From assembly GCA_019694475.1 (NCBI GenBank), contig JAIBBX010000009.1, positions 1-47,715 of the forward strand: DNA of 47,715 nucleotides. The letters are read 5' to 3'. Positions 6,538-14,939 of this stretch are shown piece after piece; positions within the stretch are counted from its first letter, which is position 1, and each line of letters opens with the position of its first letter. The notes beneath the pieces are model-generated. The model had not been told where the DNA came from and did not search any database. It saw only the letters and a program-made list of their open reading frames with translations. Origin of the DNA: Parachlamydiales bacterium (GTDB taxonomy: Bacteria; Chlamydiota; Chlamydiia; Chlamydiales; SM23-39). The position numbers and the translations under genes are program-made.

Positions 6538-8664
6538 TCATGTTAATTGTACGCGTCCTAATGGTTGGATGCGGATTTCGGGAACAATTTCCTGATAGGA
6601 GACCACAGCGAGCTCTGGGAATTCCCCTTCAATCAGCTTGCGCACAAACCTGCGAACGTCGATGGCGGTGAGAAGAACAGGAGGCTGACCTCCGGATGGG
6701 GTCGGCTGAATCGTATTGCGCATAGCGTGGAGGATGAGCTGCACCGAATCGGGGTCGAGCGCAAGATAAGAGCCTGCGGAGGTTTGCTTGATCGCGCCGC
6801 GAACCATGTCTTCGATCTCCGGGTCGAGAAGATAGACTGAAAGTACAGATTGGCCCAGAGAGTATTTGTAACTGATGTACCGTTTAAGAGACGAGCGAAC
6901 GTATTCAGTAAGAAGAACGGTGTCTTTTTCTGTCTGCGCCCATTCGCTAAGAGCTTCCAAGATCGTGCGAAGGTCTTTGATTGAAACTTGCTCTTGCACG
7001 AGACGGCGGAGGATTTCTGTGAGTTTTTGCAAAGGAACAAGACGGGTAACCTCTTTGATGAGGTCTGGGAATGATTTTTCGATGAATTCGAGGATGGCGC
7101 GAACCTCTTGGATGCCAATAAATTCTGATGCATACTGACGATAGAATTTGGAGAGGTGGAGAATGATCACTTCGAGCCCCGTCCAGAAACGGATTCCTGC
7201 TTTTTGGAGGATTTCCTGATATTTTTCATCTACCCAAAGCGCTGGCATGCCGAGCGATCCCTTCGAAGTTATAAATGGGATGTTATATCTGCGAAGAGTC
7301 TCTTCGGTTTCATTCGTGAGCAAGTGTTTTAGAATGATTTTGCCTCGGACGATAGGCACTTCATTCAGGTGGATGGCATATTCGCTCGCTTCTAATGTGG
7401 GAGAATCGGTTCTCACGTGGACGCCAGGGAACCGAACGCCCAAATCTTGATAGAGGGCGTGGCGCATTTTCGGAATCATCTGATCGATAAAGGTAAGCCC
7501 TTGCTTATCTTTGCGGATGAGAAGAGAAATCGCAGAGCCGACTTCAAGAACGATTGGCAAGGTGAGGGCGTAATCTTCAGGTCCGCCGCCTGCTACTGCG
7601 TGGCCCGGTACATCGGTGTCCATAGCGCTAATGCCGGCGGCAGCTTTGGCAGCGACCCGTTTGTTGTTGTACCAGAAGACGTAGCCGATGGCGCCGATAG
7701 CAGCAGAGAGAATGAGGAACGGAATCGCTGGGAATCCAGGGATCCAGGCCATGAGAAGGAGAAGGCCCGCTGCGATCATGAGAGCTTTAGGCTGTTTGAG
7801 CAGCTGTTCGGAGATCTCTTTACCCAAGTGGGCATCTTTTTTCTCGCTCGAAACGCGCGTGGTGACAATACCTGCTGTAATCGCAATCATCAAAGCAGGG
7901 ATCTGAGAAACCAGACCGTCGCCGATGGAGAGTAGGGAGTAGGTTTTGGCCGATTGGGCGAGCGTCATGCCGTGCATGGTGACCCCGATGATCAGACCCC
8001 CGATGACGTTGATACAGGTAATGACGATACCCGCGATCGCATCCCCTTTAACGAACTTCATCGCACCGTCCATCGCTCCGTAGAGTTGGCTCTCTTTGGC
8101 AAGACCTAGGCGCAGTTCTCGCGCCTGCTGCTGGTCAATGATGCCAGCGCGTAGGTCGGCGTCGATCGACATCTGCTTACCGGGCATCGCGTCCAAGGTA
8201 AAACGGGCTGCAACTTCAGCAACCCTTTCAGCACCTTTTACAACGACAATGAACTGAACGATTGTGATGATCAAGAAGACGACGCCCCCGACCACATAGT
8301 TGCCCCCGACGACGAAGTTACCGAATGCAAAGATGATCTTACCCGCGTTTGCATGGAGCAGGATCTGACGAGTAGAAGAAATGTTTACTCCAAGACGATA
8401 CAGCGTTGTAAGAAGAAGAAGAGAGGGGAACATCGAAAGTTGTACCGCTTTCTGGATGTAGATTGCAACGAAGATTAAGCAGACCGAAACTGTCAAGTTG
8501 ATCGAAATCAGAACGTCGATGACATGGGGAGGGACGGGGAAGATCAACATCATGATGATGGAGATCACAACGGCAGCCAAAACGAGGTCGCTGGACCTTG
8601 AGATGGTGTTGAGGGCTCGGTCGCCCCCTAAGACGCGGGCGAGGTTTTCAAAAAACTTATTCAT
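6538..8664 (-). CDS. cdsV: T3SS export apparatus protein CdsV (SctV/LcrD/FlhA family)
   Basis: A 708-residue inner-membrane protein. About seven or eight hydrophobic segments lie in the first 320 residues, with the FHIPEP-family signature region around 147-172 (ERVAEVAARFTLDAMPGKQ, then MSIDADLRAG). A cytoplasmic domain from about 360 to the end forms the nonameric export ring that receives chaperone-substrate complexes. Its length matches Chlamydia CdsV. The ATG at 8664 overlaps the cdsU stop (ATGA), indicating translational coupling. With cdsU it forms the core export gate of the T3SS. Confidence 0.97.
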   Translation of the reverse strand: MNKFFENLARVLGGDRALNTISRSSDLVLAAVVISIIMMLIFPVPPHVIDVLISINLTVSVCLIFVAIYIQKAVQLSMFPSLLLLTTLYRLGVNISSTRQILLHANAGKIIFAFGNFVVGGNYVVGGVVFLIITIVQFIVVVKGAERVAEVAARFTLDAMPGKQMSIDADLRAGIIDQQQARELRLGLAKESQLYGAMDGAMKFVKGDAIAGIVITCINVIGGLIIGVTMHGMTLAQSAKTYSLLSIGDGLVSQIPALMIAITAGIVTTRVSSEKKDAHLGKEISEQLLKQPKALMIAAGLLLLMAWIPGFPAIPFLILSAAIGAIGYVFWYNNKRVAAKAAAGISAMDTDVPGHAVAGGGPEDYALTLPIVLEVGSAISLLIRKDKQGLTFIDQMIPKMRHALYQDLGVRFPGVHVRTDSPTLEASEYAIHLNEVPIVRGKIILKHLLTNETEETLRRYNIPFITSKGSLGMPALWVDEKYQEILQKAGIRFWTGLEVIILHLSKFYRQYASEFIGIQEVRAILEFIEKSFPDLIKEVTRLVPLQKLTEILRRLVQEQVSIKDLRTILEALSEWAQTEKDTVLLTEYVRSSLKRYISYKYSLGQSVLSVYLLDPEIEDMVRGAIKQTSAGSYLALDPDSVQLILHAMRNTIQPTPSGGQPPVLLTAIDVRRFVRKLIEGEFPELAVVSYQEIVPEIRIQPLGRVQLT

Positions 8665-9737
8665 CTAAATAATTCCATGTTGACGTCTGGGTTTTCCTCC
8701 AAAGAATCGATCCATTTGAGAATCTGTGCAACAGCTTCATATGTGTCTTCAGGTATATAATCGGAGATTTTCCCTTTACTGTATAGTTCCCTTGCTAAAT
8801 CTACATTTCTCATGATTGGGATATTGTTTTCGACACCTATTTTTATGATTGCTTCAGCGATATAACCGGCTCCCATCGTTAAAATGATCGGGGCTACCTC
8901 TTCAGGCGGGTTATATTTGAGGGCGACGGCGATGTGGGTTGGGTTGGTGATGATCGCCTTGGCCCTTCTTGCAGAACGAGGGCCTTCCTGATAGGCGATT
9001 TCGCGGAACATCTCCCGTCTTTTTCCTTTGATCATCGGGTCGCCTTCCGTATCTTTATATTCCTGCTTTACCTCGAATTTTTCCATCTTCATCTCTTTGG
9101 CAAAGTTCTTCTTTTGGAAAGCCAGATCGAAAAGGGCGACCAAGACAAAGAAGATTCCAACCCGGAGAGCGGCGGTAAAAAGAAAGTCATTAACCACTGC
9201 CGCGCATCCCAAAACAGGCATCAATACCGTTGCAATGATATTGGGAAGGCTTTGCATGACAATCAGATAGATGATGATTCCAGCGCCTGTGATTTTAGCG
9301 ATCGATTTCAGTAGTTCGACAAGGGTGCGCATTTTAAACTTGTTTTTGATTCCATCGATCGGATTGAGCTTTTTGAAGTCGAACTTCATTGCCTCCAAGG
9401 AAAAGACCGGGCCGTTGACGAGGAAGCTCACCAAAATCCCCACGAAACATACGATGCCCATGATCGGCAAACTGGTATTTAGGATGACTTGCGAGGCCAA
9501 GAGAAAGTAGGAGGGGGCTTTTTCTGCTAGATTCGTTTCATTTTGCTGCGCCGCCTTGAACATGAGGAGGAGGAAATTGACGATGTTGTCGTAGATATAT
9601 CTTAGAGCAGCAAGCGTTCCCATGATAGAAACGATAAAAGTCATCGCGGCGGGCATATCTTGCGCTTTCGCGATCTGCCCTTTTTTGCGCGCGTCTTTGA
9701 GTTTCTTCGGGGTCGCCTTTTCGGTCTTTTCGGCCAT
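8661..9737 (-). CDS. cdsU: T3SS export switch protein CdsU (SctU/YscU family)
   Basis: A 358-residue protein with an N-terminal basic tail (EKATPKKLKDARKKGQIAK), four hydrophobic segments (about 30-60, 75-105, 150-175, 185-205) and a C-terminal cytoplasmic autoprotease domain. The self-cleavage motif NPTH is intact at residues 265-268, within AIITNPTHIAVALKY. Cleavage between Asn and Pro controls the switch from needle to translocator/effector export. It is the first gene of the minus-strand T3SS block, divergent from alr with only 62 bp between. In Chlamydia the next gene upstream is ychF; here 7.4 kb of other genes intervene. Confidence 0.97.
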   Translation of the reverse strand: MAEKTEKATPKKLKDARKKGQIAKAQDMPAAMTFIVSIMGTLAALRYIYDNIVNFLLLMFKAAQQNETNLAEKAPSYFLLASQVILNTSLPIMGIVCFVGILVSFLVNGPVFSLEAMKFDFKKLNPIDGIKNKFKMRTLVELLKSIAKITGAGIIIYLIVMQSLPNIIATVLMPVLGCAAVVNDFLFTAALRVGIFFVLVALFDLAFQKKNFAKEMKMEKFEVKQEYKDTEGDPMIKGKRREMFREIAYQEGPRSARRAKAIITNPTHIAVALKYNPPEEVAPIILTMGAGYIAEAIIKIGVENNIPIMRNVDLARELYSKGKISDYIPEDTYEAVAQILKWIDSLEENPDVNMELFR

Positions 9738-9799
9738 ACCGATGAGAATAGCCGAGAATTTCCGCTGCGGTCAAGAGGAGAATTTGTTATATATAAATC

Positions 9800-10882
9800 A
9801 TGCAAACAGCGCATCCTACTTGGATTGAAATTAATCTTGCACAATTCTGCCAAAACATCGAGATCGTCCGTTCGATGATCGGAAAGAGCCGTTTTTGCCT
9901 TCCCGTCAAAGCAAATGCGTATGGCCACGGGCTTATTGGCATCGGCAAGGCAGCTCAAGATGCGGGTGTCGATTGTCTCGGAGTCTCTTGTCTGCAGGAA
10001 GGGGCCCAGCTGAGAAATGCCGGAGTCGCCATTCCCATTCTCGTATTTGGCGCCATCCATGAAGACCAGATTGAGGATTTGGTGCGCTATGATTTGGAAT
10101 TTTCAATCAGCTCGAAATTCAAAGCCGATCTCGTAGCGAAAAAGTTGTCGGGAAAATGCCGCGTCCATCTTGAAGTAGAGACTGGCATGCAGCGCACGGG
10201 AGTGCGTCCTGAAACTGCGATTCATCTAGCCCAGCATTTAAAACACTTGCCCTCTTTTGATCTTGTCGGTGTATATTCCCATATGGCCACTGCAGATCGC
10301 CCAGATGATCCTTTTGCCCAATCCCAAATCGCATCCTTTAAAAAATTGGCCAGCCACCCTGTTTTTCATGGTGTATTAGCGCATTTAGCTAATTCAGGCG
10401 GTGTGATTCATTATCCCGAATCCCATCTCGATATGGTGCGACCTGGCCTAATGGTTTATGGCTATCCGCCTGCGCCGGTCGAAGGGCTTGAGCCCTGTTT
10501 TTCTCTCAAATCGAAAATCTCTTATTTCAAAGTCGTTGAAGCCGATGCAGGAATCGGGTACGGACACCAATATAGAACCCGCAAACAAACCCGCATTGTC
10601 ACCGTCCCGATTGGCTACGGAGATGGCTATAGGAGGGCCTTATCCAATCGGGGTTGCGTGCTCATCCGGGGAAAACGTTATCCAATCGCAGGAAATATCT
10701 GCATGGATCAGTTCATGGTCGATATTGGCAATGATGAAGCCTATGTAGGAGATGAAGTAGTGCTTATTGGAAAACAGGAAGATGAGGAAATCAAACTGAC
10801 CGAACTCGCGGCTCTTTGCGACACCATTCCTTACGAGGTACTTTGTCTATTCAATCAGCGCATTCCGCGTATTTTTAGCTAG
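9800..10882 (+). CDS. alr: Alanine racemase (PLP-dependent)
   Basis: A 360-residue fold-type III PLP enzyme interconverting L- and D-alanine for peptidoglycan stem peptides. The PLP lysine is Lys37 in LPVKANAYGHG; the second catalytic base is Tyr254 in GIGYGHQY; ICMDQFMVDI gives the MDQ motif of the C-terminal beta domain. Full length and intact. Chlamydiaceae lack alr and are reported to use GlyA for this step, so presence here fits an environmental chlamydia. It is the only plus-strand gene between cdsU and the convergent gene at 10875, and overlaps that gene by 8 bp. A VanX-like dipeptidase at 42584 is another D-Ala gene in the window. Confidence 0.95.
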   Translation: MQTAHPTWIEINLAQFCQNIEIVRSMIGKSRFCLPVKANAYGHGLIGIGKAAQDAGVDCLGVSCLQEGAQLRNAGVAIPILVFGAIHEDQIEDLVRYDLEFSISSKFKADLVAKKLSGKCRVHLEVETGMQRTGVRPETAIHLAQHLKHLPSFDLVGVYSHMATADRPDDPFAQSQIASFKKLASHPVFHGVLAHLANSGGVIHYPESHLDMVRPGLMVYGYPPAPVEGLEPCFSLKSKISYFKVVEADAGIGYGHQYRTRKQTRIVTVPIGYGDGYRRALSNRGCVLIRGKRYPIAGNICMDQFMVDIGNDEAYVGDEVVLIGKQEDEEIKLTELAALCDTIPYEVLCLFNQRIPRIFS

Positions 10883-11216
10883 AAGGTGAAACTTGGTTGG
10901 AATGTGTTTTGCAGCAGCAGAATGCTTTTCTAATGATCCATTCAATAGACGCAAAGCAATTCGAAAGGTGCTTGATGCATTTTGTTTTCAGTTGAACGCA
11001 GCATCCTTTTTTCATCCCGTAGCCGTCTGTGCTGCAGCAAGTGTTAAAAAAACAACGCCGCCACTCTAAAGCATACTTTTTGATTGGATTCGTTTCTGCA
11101 TTGATCTTCTGTTCCAGTTGTTCCAATAAGAGCTCTCTAGTTGGGCTCATGTGAATGGCGTTAGGGTGATCGCCGGTGGGAATAACTACAACAAATGGGG
11201 GATCTGGATTAATCAT
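10875..11216 (-). CDS. Small cysteine-rich protein of unknown function
   Basis: 113 residues with no recognised domain. The N-terminal part (residues 1-20) is proline-rich; a helix rich in Glu/Leu/Lys follows (RELLLEQLEQKINAE). The C-terminal half has about eleven cysteines, including pairs and a triple (CCSTDGYG, GCCVQLKTKC, FCCCKTH). There is no signal peptide, so disulfide use in the periplasm is unlikely unless it is exported otherwise. Cytosolic metal binding, or host lipidation after type III secretion, would fit. It overlaps convergent alr by 8 bp. An A/T-rich intergenic follows its start. Existence as a gene is supported by the full-length frame but not by family similarity. Confidence 0.5.
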   Translation of the reverse strand: MINPDPPFVVVIPTGDHPNAIHMSPTRELLLEQLEQKINAETNPIKKYALEWRRCFFNTCCSTDGYGMKKGCCVQLKTKCIKHLSNCFASIEWIIRKAFCCCKTHSNQVSPSS

Positions 11217-11279
11217 TAAAATATTATAATTTAAATGATGTTTTAATTAAACGTAAATATTCTGCGATTATCGGGATAA

Positions 11280-11846
11280 TTAGAATCGATATGCCAGCCC
11301 GGCGCCAAATGAAAAGCCGCTTACATCGGCTTTATGAAGAGTGACTGGTTTGCGTTTTGTTTGGTGCATGGAGATCGTTTGTTGTGAATAGTTTGCAAAG
11401 ATATCGATCAAGAAGTGGCAGAAGGGTTTTATATATACCCCGGTTCGAAATAAGCCGCCTGCGCCCCAATTCCCCTGATTATGAATGAGAGTAGGAGCTG
11501 AGGTGTGGGTGTGGATGTAGGTCAATTGAGGACCTGCACCCAGGTATGGCTGAATTTTTTCAAAATAGGGACTTACGAGCATCAAGCCGGCATTCAAGCG
11601 GGCCATTTGGATGTTGCCGCTGCTTCCATTTGTTGCATTTCCGGATTGATAAAAATAGTCGACGCCCATCCATGAATAGACAGCTTTTTTTACATGGATG
11701 TCGAACTCTAAGCCGTAAATTCCGCTTCCAGAAAAAACCTTCTTAAACCTGCTGCCGGTTGGAAGAAAATAGCCAGCTTTTGCCTCCAAAAAGCATTCAT
11801 TAGAAAAAAGGGCAGTACAAGCGAAGAGGAGATAGAGGAATTTCAT
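11280..11846 (-). CDS. Outer-membrane beta-barrel protein
   Basis: 188 residues: signal peptide (MKFLYLLFACTALFSNECFLEAKA), then alternating hydrophobic/polar strands with glycine and aromatic residues (GAGPQLTYIHTH, GGLFRTGVYIKPF), ending in GFSFGAGLAYRF with the C-terminal phenylalanine used by the BAM complex. This matches small 8-stranded barrels of the OmpW/OmpA-like type. It starts directly after the stop of the propeller gene (TAA then ATG) with AAAGGA upstream, so the two are co-transcribed and probably act together at the cell surface. The specific role is unknown; adhesin support or a pore are both possible. Confidence 0.75.
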   Translation of the reverse strand: MKFLYLLFACTALFSNECFLEAKAGYFLPTGSRFKKVFSGSGIYGLEFDIHVKKAVYSWMGVDYFYQSGNATNGSSGNIQMARLNAGLMLVSPYFEKIQPYLGAGPQLTYIHTHTSAPTLIHNQGNWGAGGLFRTGVYIKPFCHFLIDIFANYSQQTISMHQTKRKPVTLHKADVSGFSFGAGLAYRF

Positions 11847-13124
11847 TTATCCTTTCCCGGTAGTGACGGTTGCTGTTCCGATTAAAGTGGCGGTGCCGCC
11901 GCTATCAACGGCGTAAATCGAATAGTTGTAAGTTGTTTTCGAGTTTAGATAGTGATCTTCAAAAGTCGTTGAGGAGGTTTCTCCGGCTAGGATTCCATTT
12001 CGATAAATCTTATATGTGACCGTATTGGTACCAGCGGCTGCCCAGGAAAGGGCATTATACACATCCGATTGCCAAAAAAAGCTAGTCACATGCGCTCTAG
12101 CAGTTACATTATTGGTAGGATTAGATGCGCAAGGGGTTATTGCAATTCCCAACGGAAAATTGGTTCCCGCCGGTATCGGAATATTTGGGAGCTGCTGAAC
12201 TGGAATTCCGGACGAACTAGAGACATCGAAAACCGAAATGTCGTTGCTTGATACGTTTGCAATGTAAGCTGTATTCCCATCAGATGAAAGTACTTCATAC
12301 AAAGGTCCTGATCCAGTGAGAGGAAAGGAAGTTGGTGAATTCGTTCCTAAATTAACGGACCATAGCAAATTGTTGGCGTTATCTGTTACGTATGCATATC
12401 CGTGAGTGATCACGAGTCCTATTAAACTACCAGCTCCTGGAATCGGGATTAAGGCCGATGTGCCTGGCGGCGCAACGCTTACATCGACTGTAGATAGATT
12501 GGGCGATCCTTGATTGGCAATGTAGGCGATATTTCCGTTGAATGCGAAGTCTGCAGGGCTCATGCTTGCAGGAGGGAGAGGATAATTTCCGACAAAAACA
12601 GGGGTCATTTCAGATGCGCCCATTCCTGTTAAAAGAAGCTGAGACAGAGTTTTGCTAGCTACTCCAACGACATAAAGTTTTCCATCATTTCCAATTGCAG
12701 AAAAAGTTGCGCTCCCCACACCAGGTAACGGGATTTCCTGGATAAATGTCTGCATTTGAAGATTAACAACGCTAATCGTTGCCATAGCTTGATTTGCAAT
12801 ATATCCATATACTCCGCTTGGAGAAACAGTAAGGGTTTGAGGGCTTCGGAGAGCAGGTAATGGAATCATCCCTATCATTGTAGGGGTGGTGGTTGCCAAA
12901 CTATAAATGAAAACAGAGTCTCCGGTATTGTTGAGCACATAAGCTTGCTGATGATCTTTGCTTATAGTGACTCCTACAGGCGTCATGCCTGCAGGTATGG
13001 TGACTCCAGTTCCGGTAGCGATGTCTATTGAGCTCAGCGTATTAGTGGTAAAACCAGCAACAAGCAGCTGGCAGTCTACGGCGCATAAATGGGCAAAAGC
13101 AAGAAGGAAAAAATATTTAATCAT
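11847..13124 (-). CDS. Secreted YVTN beta-propeller with C-terminal fibronectin III-like domain
   Basis: 425 residues. Signal peptide (MIKYFFLLAFAHLCAVDC), then propeller repeats (VAGFTTNTLSSIDIATG, VLNNTGDSVFIYSLATT, IANQAMATISVVNLQMQ, IANVSSNDISVFDVSSS) to about residue 330. A beta-sandwich resembling fibronectin type III follows (LSWAAAGTNTVTYKIYRNG, then TTYNYSIYAVDSGG). ATG at 13124 is preferred over the in-frame TTG at 13130. Repeats are more diverged than in the 112-951 protein. It is followed without a gap by a barrel protein, suggesting a surface-exposed pair. The divergent neighbour is an ABC-F gene. Likely a binding or adhesion protein; the ligand is unknown. Confidence 0.75.
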   Translation of the reverse strand: MIKYFFLLAFAHLCAVDCQLLVAGFTTNTLSSIDIATGTGVTIPAGMTPVGVTISKDHQQAYVLNNTGDSVFIYSLATTTPTMIGMIPLPALRSPQTLTVSPSGVYGYIANQAMATISVVNLQMQTFIQEIPLPGVGSATFSAIGNDGKLYVVGVASKTLSQLLLTGMGASEMTPVFVGNYPLPPASMSPADFAFNGNIAYIANQGSPNLSTVDVSVAPPGTSALIPIPGAGSLIGLVITHGYAYVTDNANNLLWSVNLGTNSPTSFPLTGSGPLYEVLSSDGNTAYIANVSSNDISVFDVSSSSGIPVQQLPNIPIPAGTNFPLGIAITPCASNPTNNVTARAHVTSFFWQSDVYNALSWAAAGTNTVTYKIYRNGILAGETSSTTFEDHYLNSKTTYNYSIYAVDSGGTATLIGTATVTTGKG

Positions 13125-13183
13125 AAACAAAAAATTAAAGAAGCTGGCTATTTTTTTTCTATCATTTTTGATACCATTCCAGT

Positions 13184-14917
13184 ATGTCCCTTCTTTTTAG
13201 CTGCCAATTTGTTGCCAAGTCCTACGCGACGCGGATTTTATTCAAGGATCTTTCGATCAGCATTTTTGCCAATGATCGGATCGGTCTTATTGGACCCAAT
13301 GGCGCGGGAAAAACCACGTTCTTGAAGATTTTGGCAGGTCTTGAAAAGGCTGATGAGGGGATTCTTTCTCCAAGAAAGGGACTTAAGATTGGATATGTGC
13401 CTCAGGCCTGCGAATTTCCGCCGCTGCCTTTAGAGAAAATTCTCATAGATGTAATCCAAGATGACATTCCTATCTATGAGAAAGAGCGGCTTGCCCAAAT
13501 GTGGCTCAGCAAGCTTGGATTTACCGGAAATGTTTCGAATGCTGCTGAGCTTTCGGGCGGCTGGAAGAAACGGCTTGGATTTGCCGCAGCATTGATCAAT
13601 AACCCAGATCTCATTTTCTATGATGAGCCGACCAACCACCTCGATGTAGAGGGGATCGTATGGCTGGAAAAATTCCTCTTGCGCGAGTCTCCCACTTACC
13701 TGCTTGTCAGCCACGACCGCTATTTCCTGCAAAATGTAACGAACCGGATCATTGAAATCGATCCAGCATATCCAAAGGGGCTTTTTGCAATTGATGGGAC
13801 TTATGCGAACTTTCTTCAGAAAAAGGAAGAATTTTTATCCGGCCAATTGCAGCAGGAGCGCTCGCTTGCAACGAAAGCGAGGCGCGAAACCGAATGGCTA
13901 AGGCAAGGCGTGAAGGCGCGCACAACTAAATCTCAATCGAGAATCGATGCTGCTGAAGTTATTCTCCAAGAGCATTCTGCTGTACGGGCGCGCAACCGAT
14001 CGAAAAGAGCGGAGATAGATTTCGCAGCAACCGAGCGGGAAACCAGAAAGCTCCTTAGCGGAAAAAATTTGAGCAAAACGATCGGCAGCAGAATGCTGTT
14101 CAATAAGCTCGATCTTCTCTTATCTCCCGGTACCCGGATCGGGCTTTTGGGACCCAATGGATCGGGCAAAACCACTTTGCTTAGGATTCTTGCAGGAGAG
14201 ATTGAACCCGATCAGGGAACGATCAAGCGGGCTGAGGGCCTCAAAACGGTTTACTTTGATCAAATGAGAGCCCAGCTGCCGCTTGATTTATCTTTGCGCG
14301 ATGCGCTGTCTCCAAAAGGGGATTATGTAACATTCCGGGGACAAGAGGTCCATGTGAACGGCTGGTGCAAACGCTTTTTGTTTTCTCCAGATCTTCTTGA
14401 ATTGCCGATCCGCACTCTTTCGGGCGGCGAACGGGCGCGCATTTCCGTTGCCCACTTGATGCTGCAGCCGGCAGACGTTCTTTTGCTCGATGAACCCACG
14501 AACGATTTGGATATCCCGACTCTTGAAACATTGGAAGAGAGCCTTCTTGATTTTCCCGGCGCTGTCGTTTTGATCACCCATGATCGGTGCATGCTCGATC
14601 GTATTTGCAACGGGTATATTACGCTGGGGGAAGAAGAGAAGCCGGTAGAGAAAGAGAAAAAAGAAGAGAAAAGGGAAGAGAAGCCGAAGGGAAAGCTTTC
14701 CTACATGGAGAAAAAGGAGTTTGAGGGGATTGAGGGAAGGATTTCAAAGTTGGAAGAAGAGGTCAGAGAGCTCAACCAGCTTTTAGAAAGCGCTGAAATT
14801 GCTCAAGATCCTAAAAAACTCAATGAAATCTGCCAGGCGATCGGCCTTGCAGAAAATCAGATTGAACAGCTCTACCTCCGTTTCGAAGAGCTCGATCGAA
14901 AACTGCGTTGCGAATAA
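13184..14917 (+). CDS. ABC-F family ATPase (Uup/EttA-like)
   Basis: 577 residues, two ABC domains in one soluble chain, no membrane segments. Domain 1: Walker A GPNGAGKTT (37-45), signature LSGGWKKR, Walker B LIFYDEPTNHLD. Domain 2: GPNGSGKTT, LSGGERARIS, VLLLDEPTNDLD. The inter-domain linker (about 230-290) is basic and helical (KARRETEWLRQGVKARTTKS), as in ribosome-acting ABC-F proteins. A Lys/Glu-rich tail ends in a coiled coil (EGRISKLEEEVRELNQLLES), as in Uup. Family members act on the ribosome E site or in DNA/ribosome maintenance. The Uup-like subgroup is my best placement from the C-terminal coiled coil. Confidence 0.9.
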   Translation: MSLLFSCQFVAKSYATRILFKDLSISIFANDRIGLIGPNGAGKTTFLKILAGLEKADEGILSPRKGLKIGYVPQACEFPPLPLEKILIDVIQDDIPIYEKERLAQMWLSKLGFTGNVSNAAELSGGWKKRLGFAAALINNPDLIFYDEPTNHLDVEGIVWLEKFLLRESPTYLLVSHDRYFLQNVTNRIIEIDPAYPKGLFAIDGTYANFLQKKEEFLSGQLQQERSLATKARRETEWLRQGVKARTTKSQSRIDAAEVILQEHSAVRARNRSKRAEIDFAATERETRKLLSGKNLSKTIGSRMLFNKLDLLLSPGTRIGLLGPNGSGKTTLLRILAGEIEPDQGTIKRAEGLKTVYFDQMRAQLPLDLSLRDALSPKGDYVTFRGQEVHVNGWCKRFLFSPDLLELPIRTLSGGERARISVAHLMLQPADVLLLDEPTNDLDIPTLETLEESLLDFPGAVVLITHDRCMLDRICNGYITLGEEEKPVEKEKKEEKREEKPKGKLSYMEKKEFEGIEGRISKLEEEVRELNQLLESAEIAQDPKKLNEICQAIGLAENQIEQLYLRFEELDRKLRCE

Positions 14918-14939
14918 TTTTGTAAATTTGTATCGTTGC

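Noticed and set aside
14799..14939. Early in-frame start of the 14940 gene inside the ABC-F coding region
   Set aside because: The overlapping part has no ribosome site and encodes a sequence determined by the ABC-F coiled coil; the ATG after the stop is simpler.
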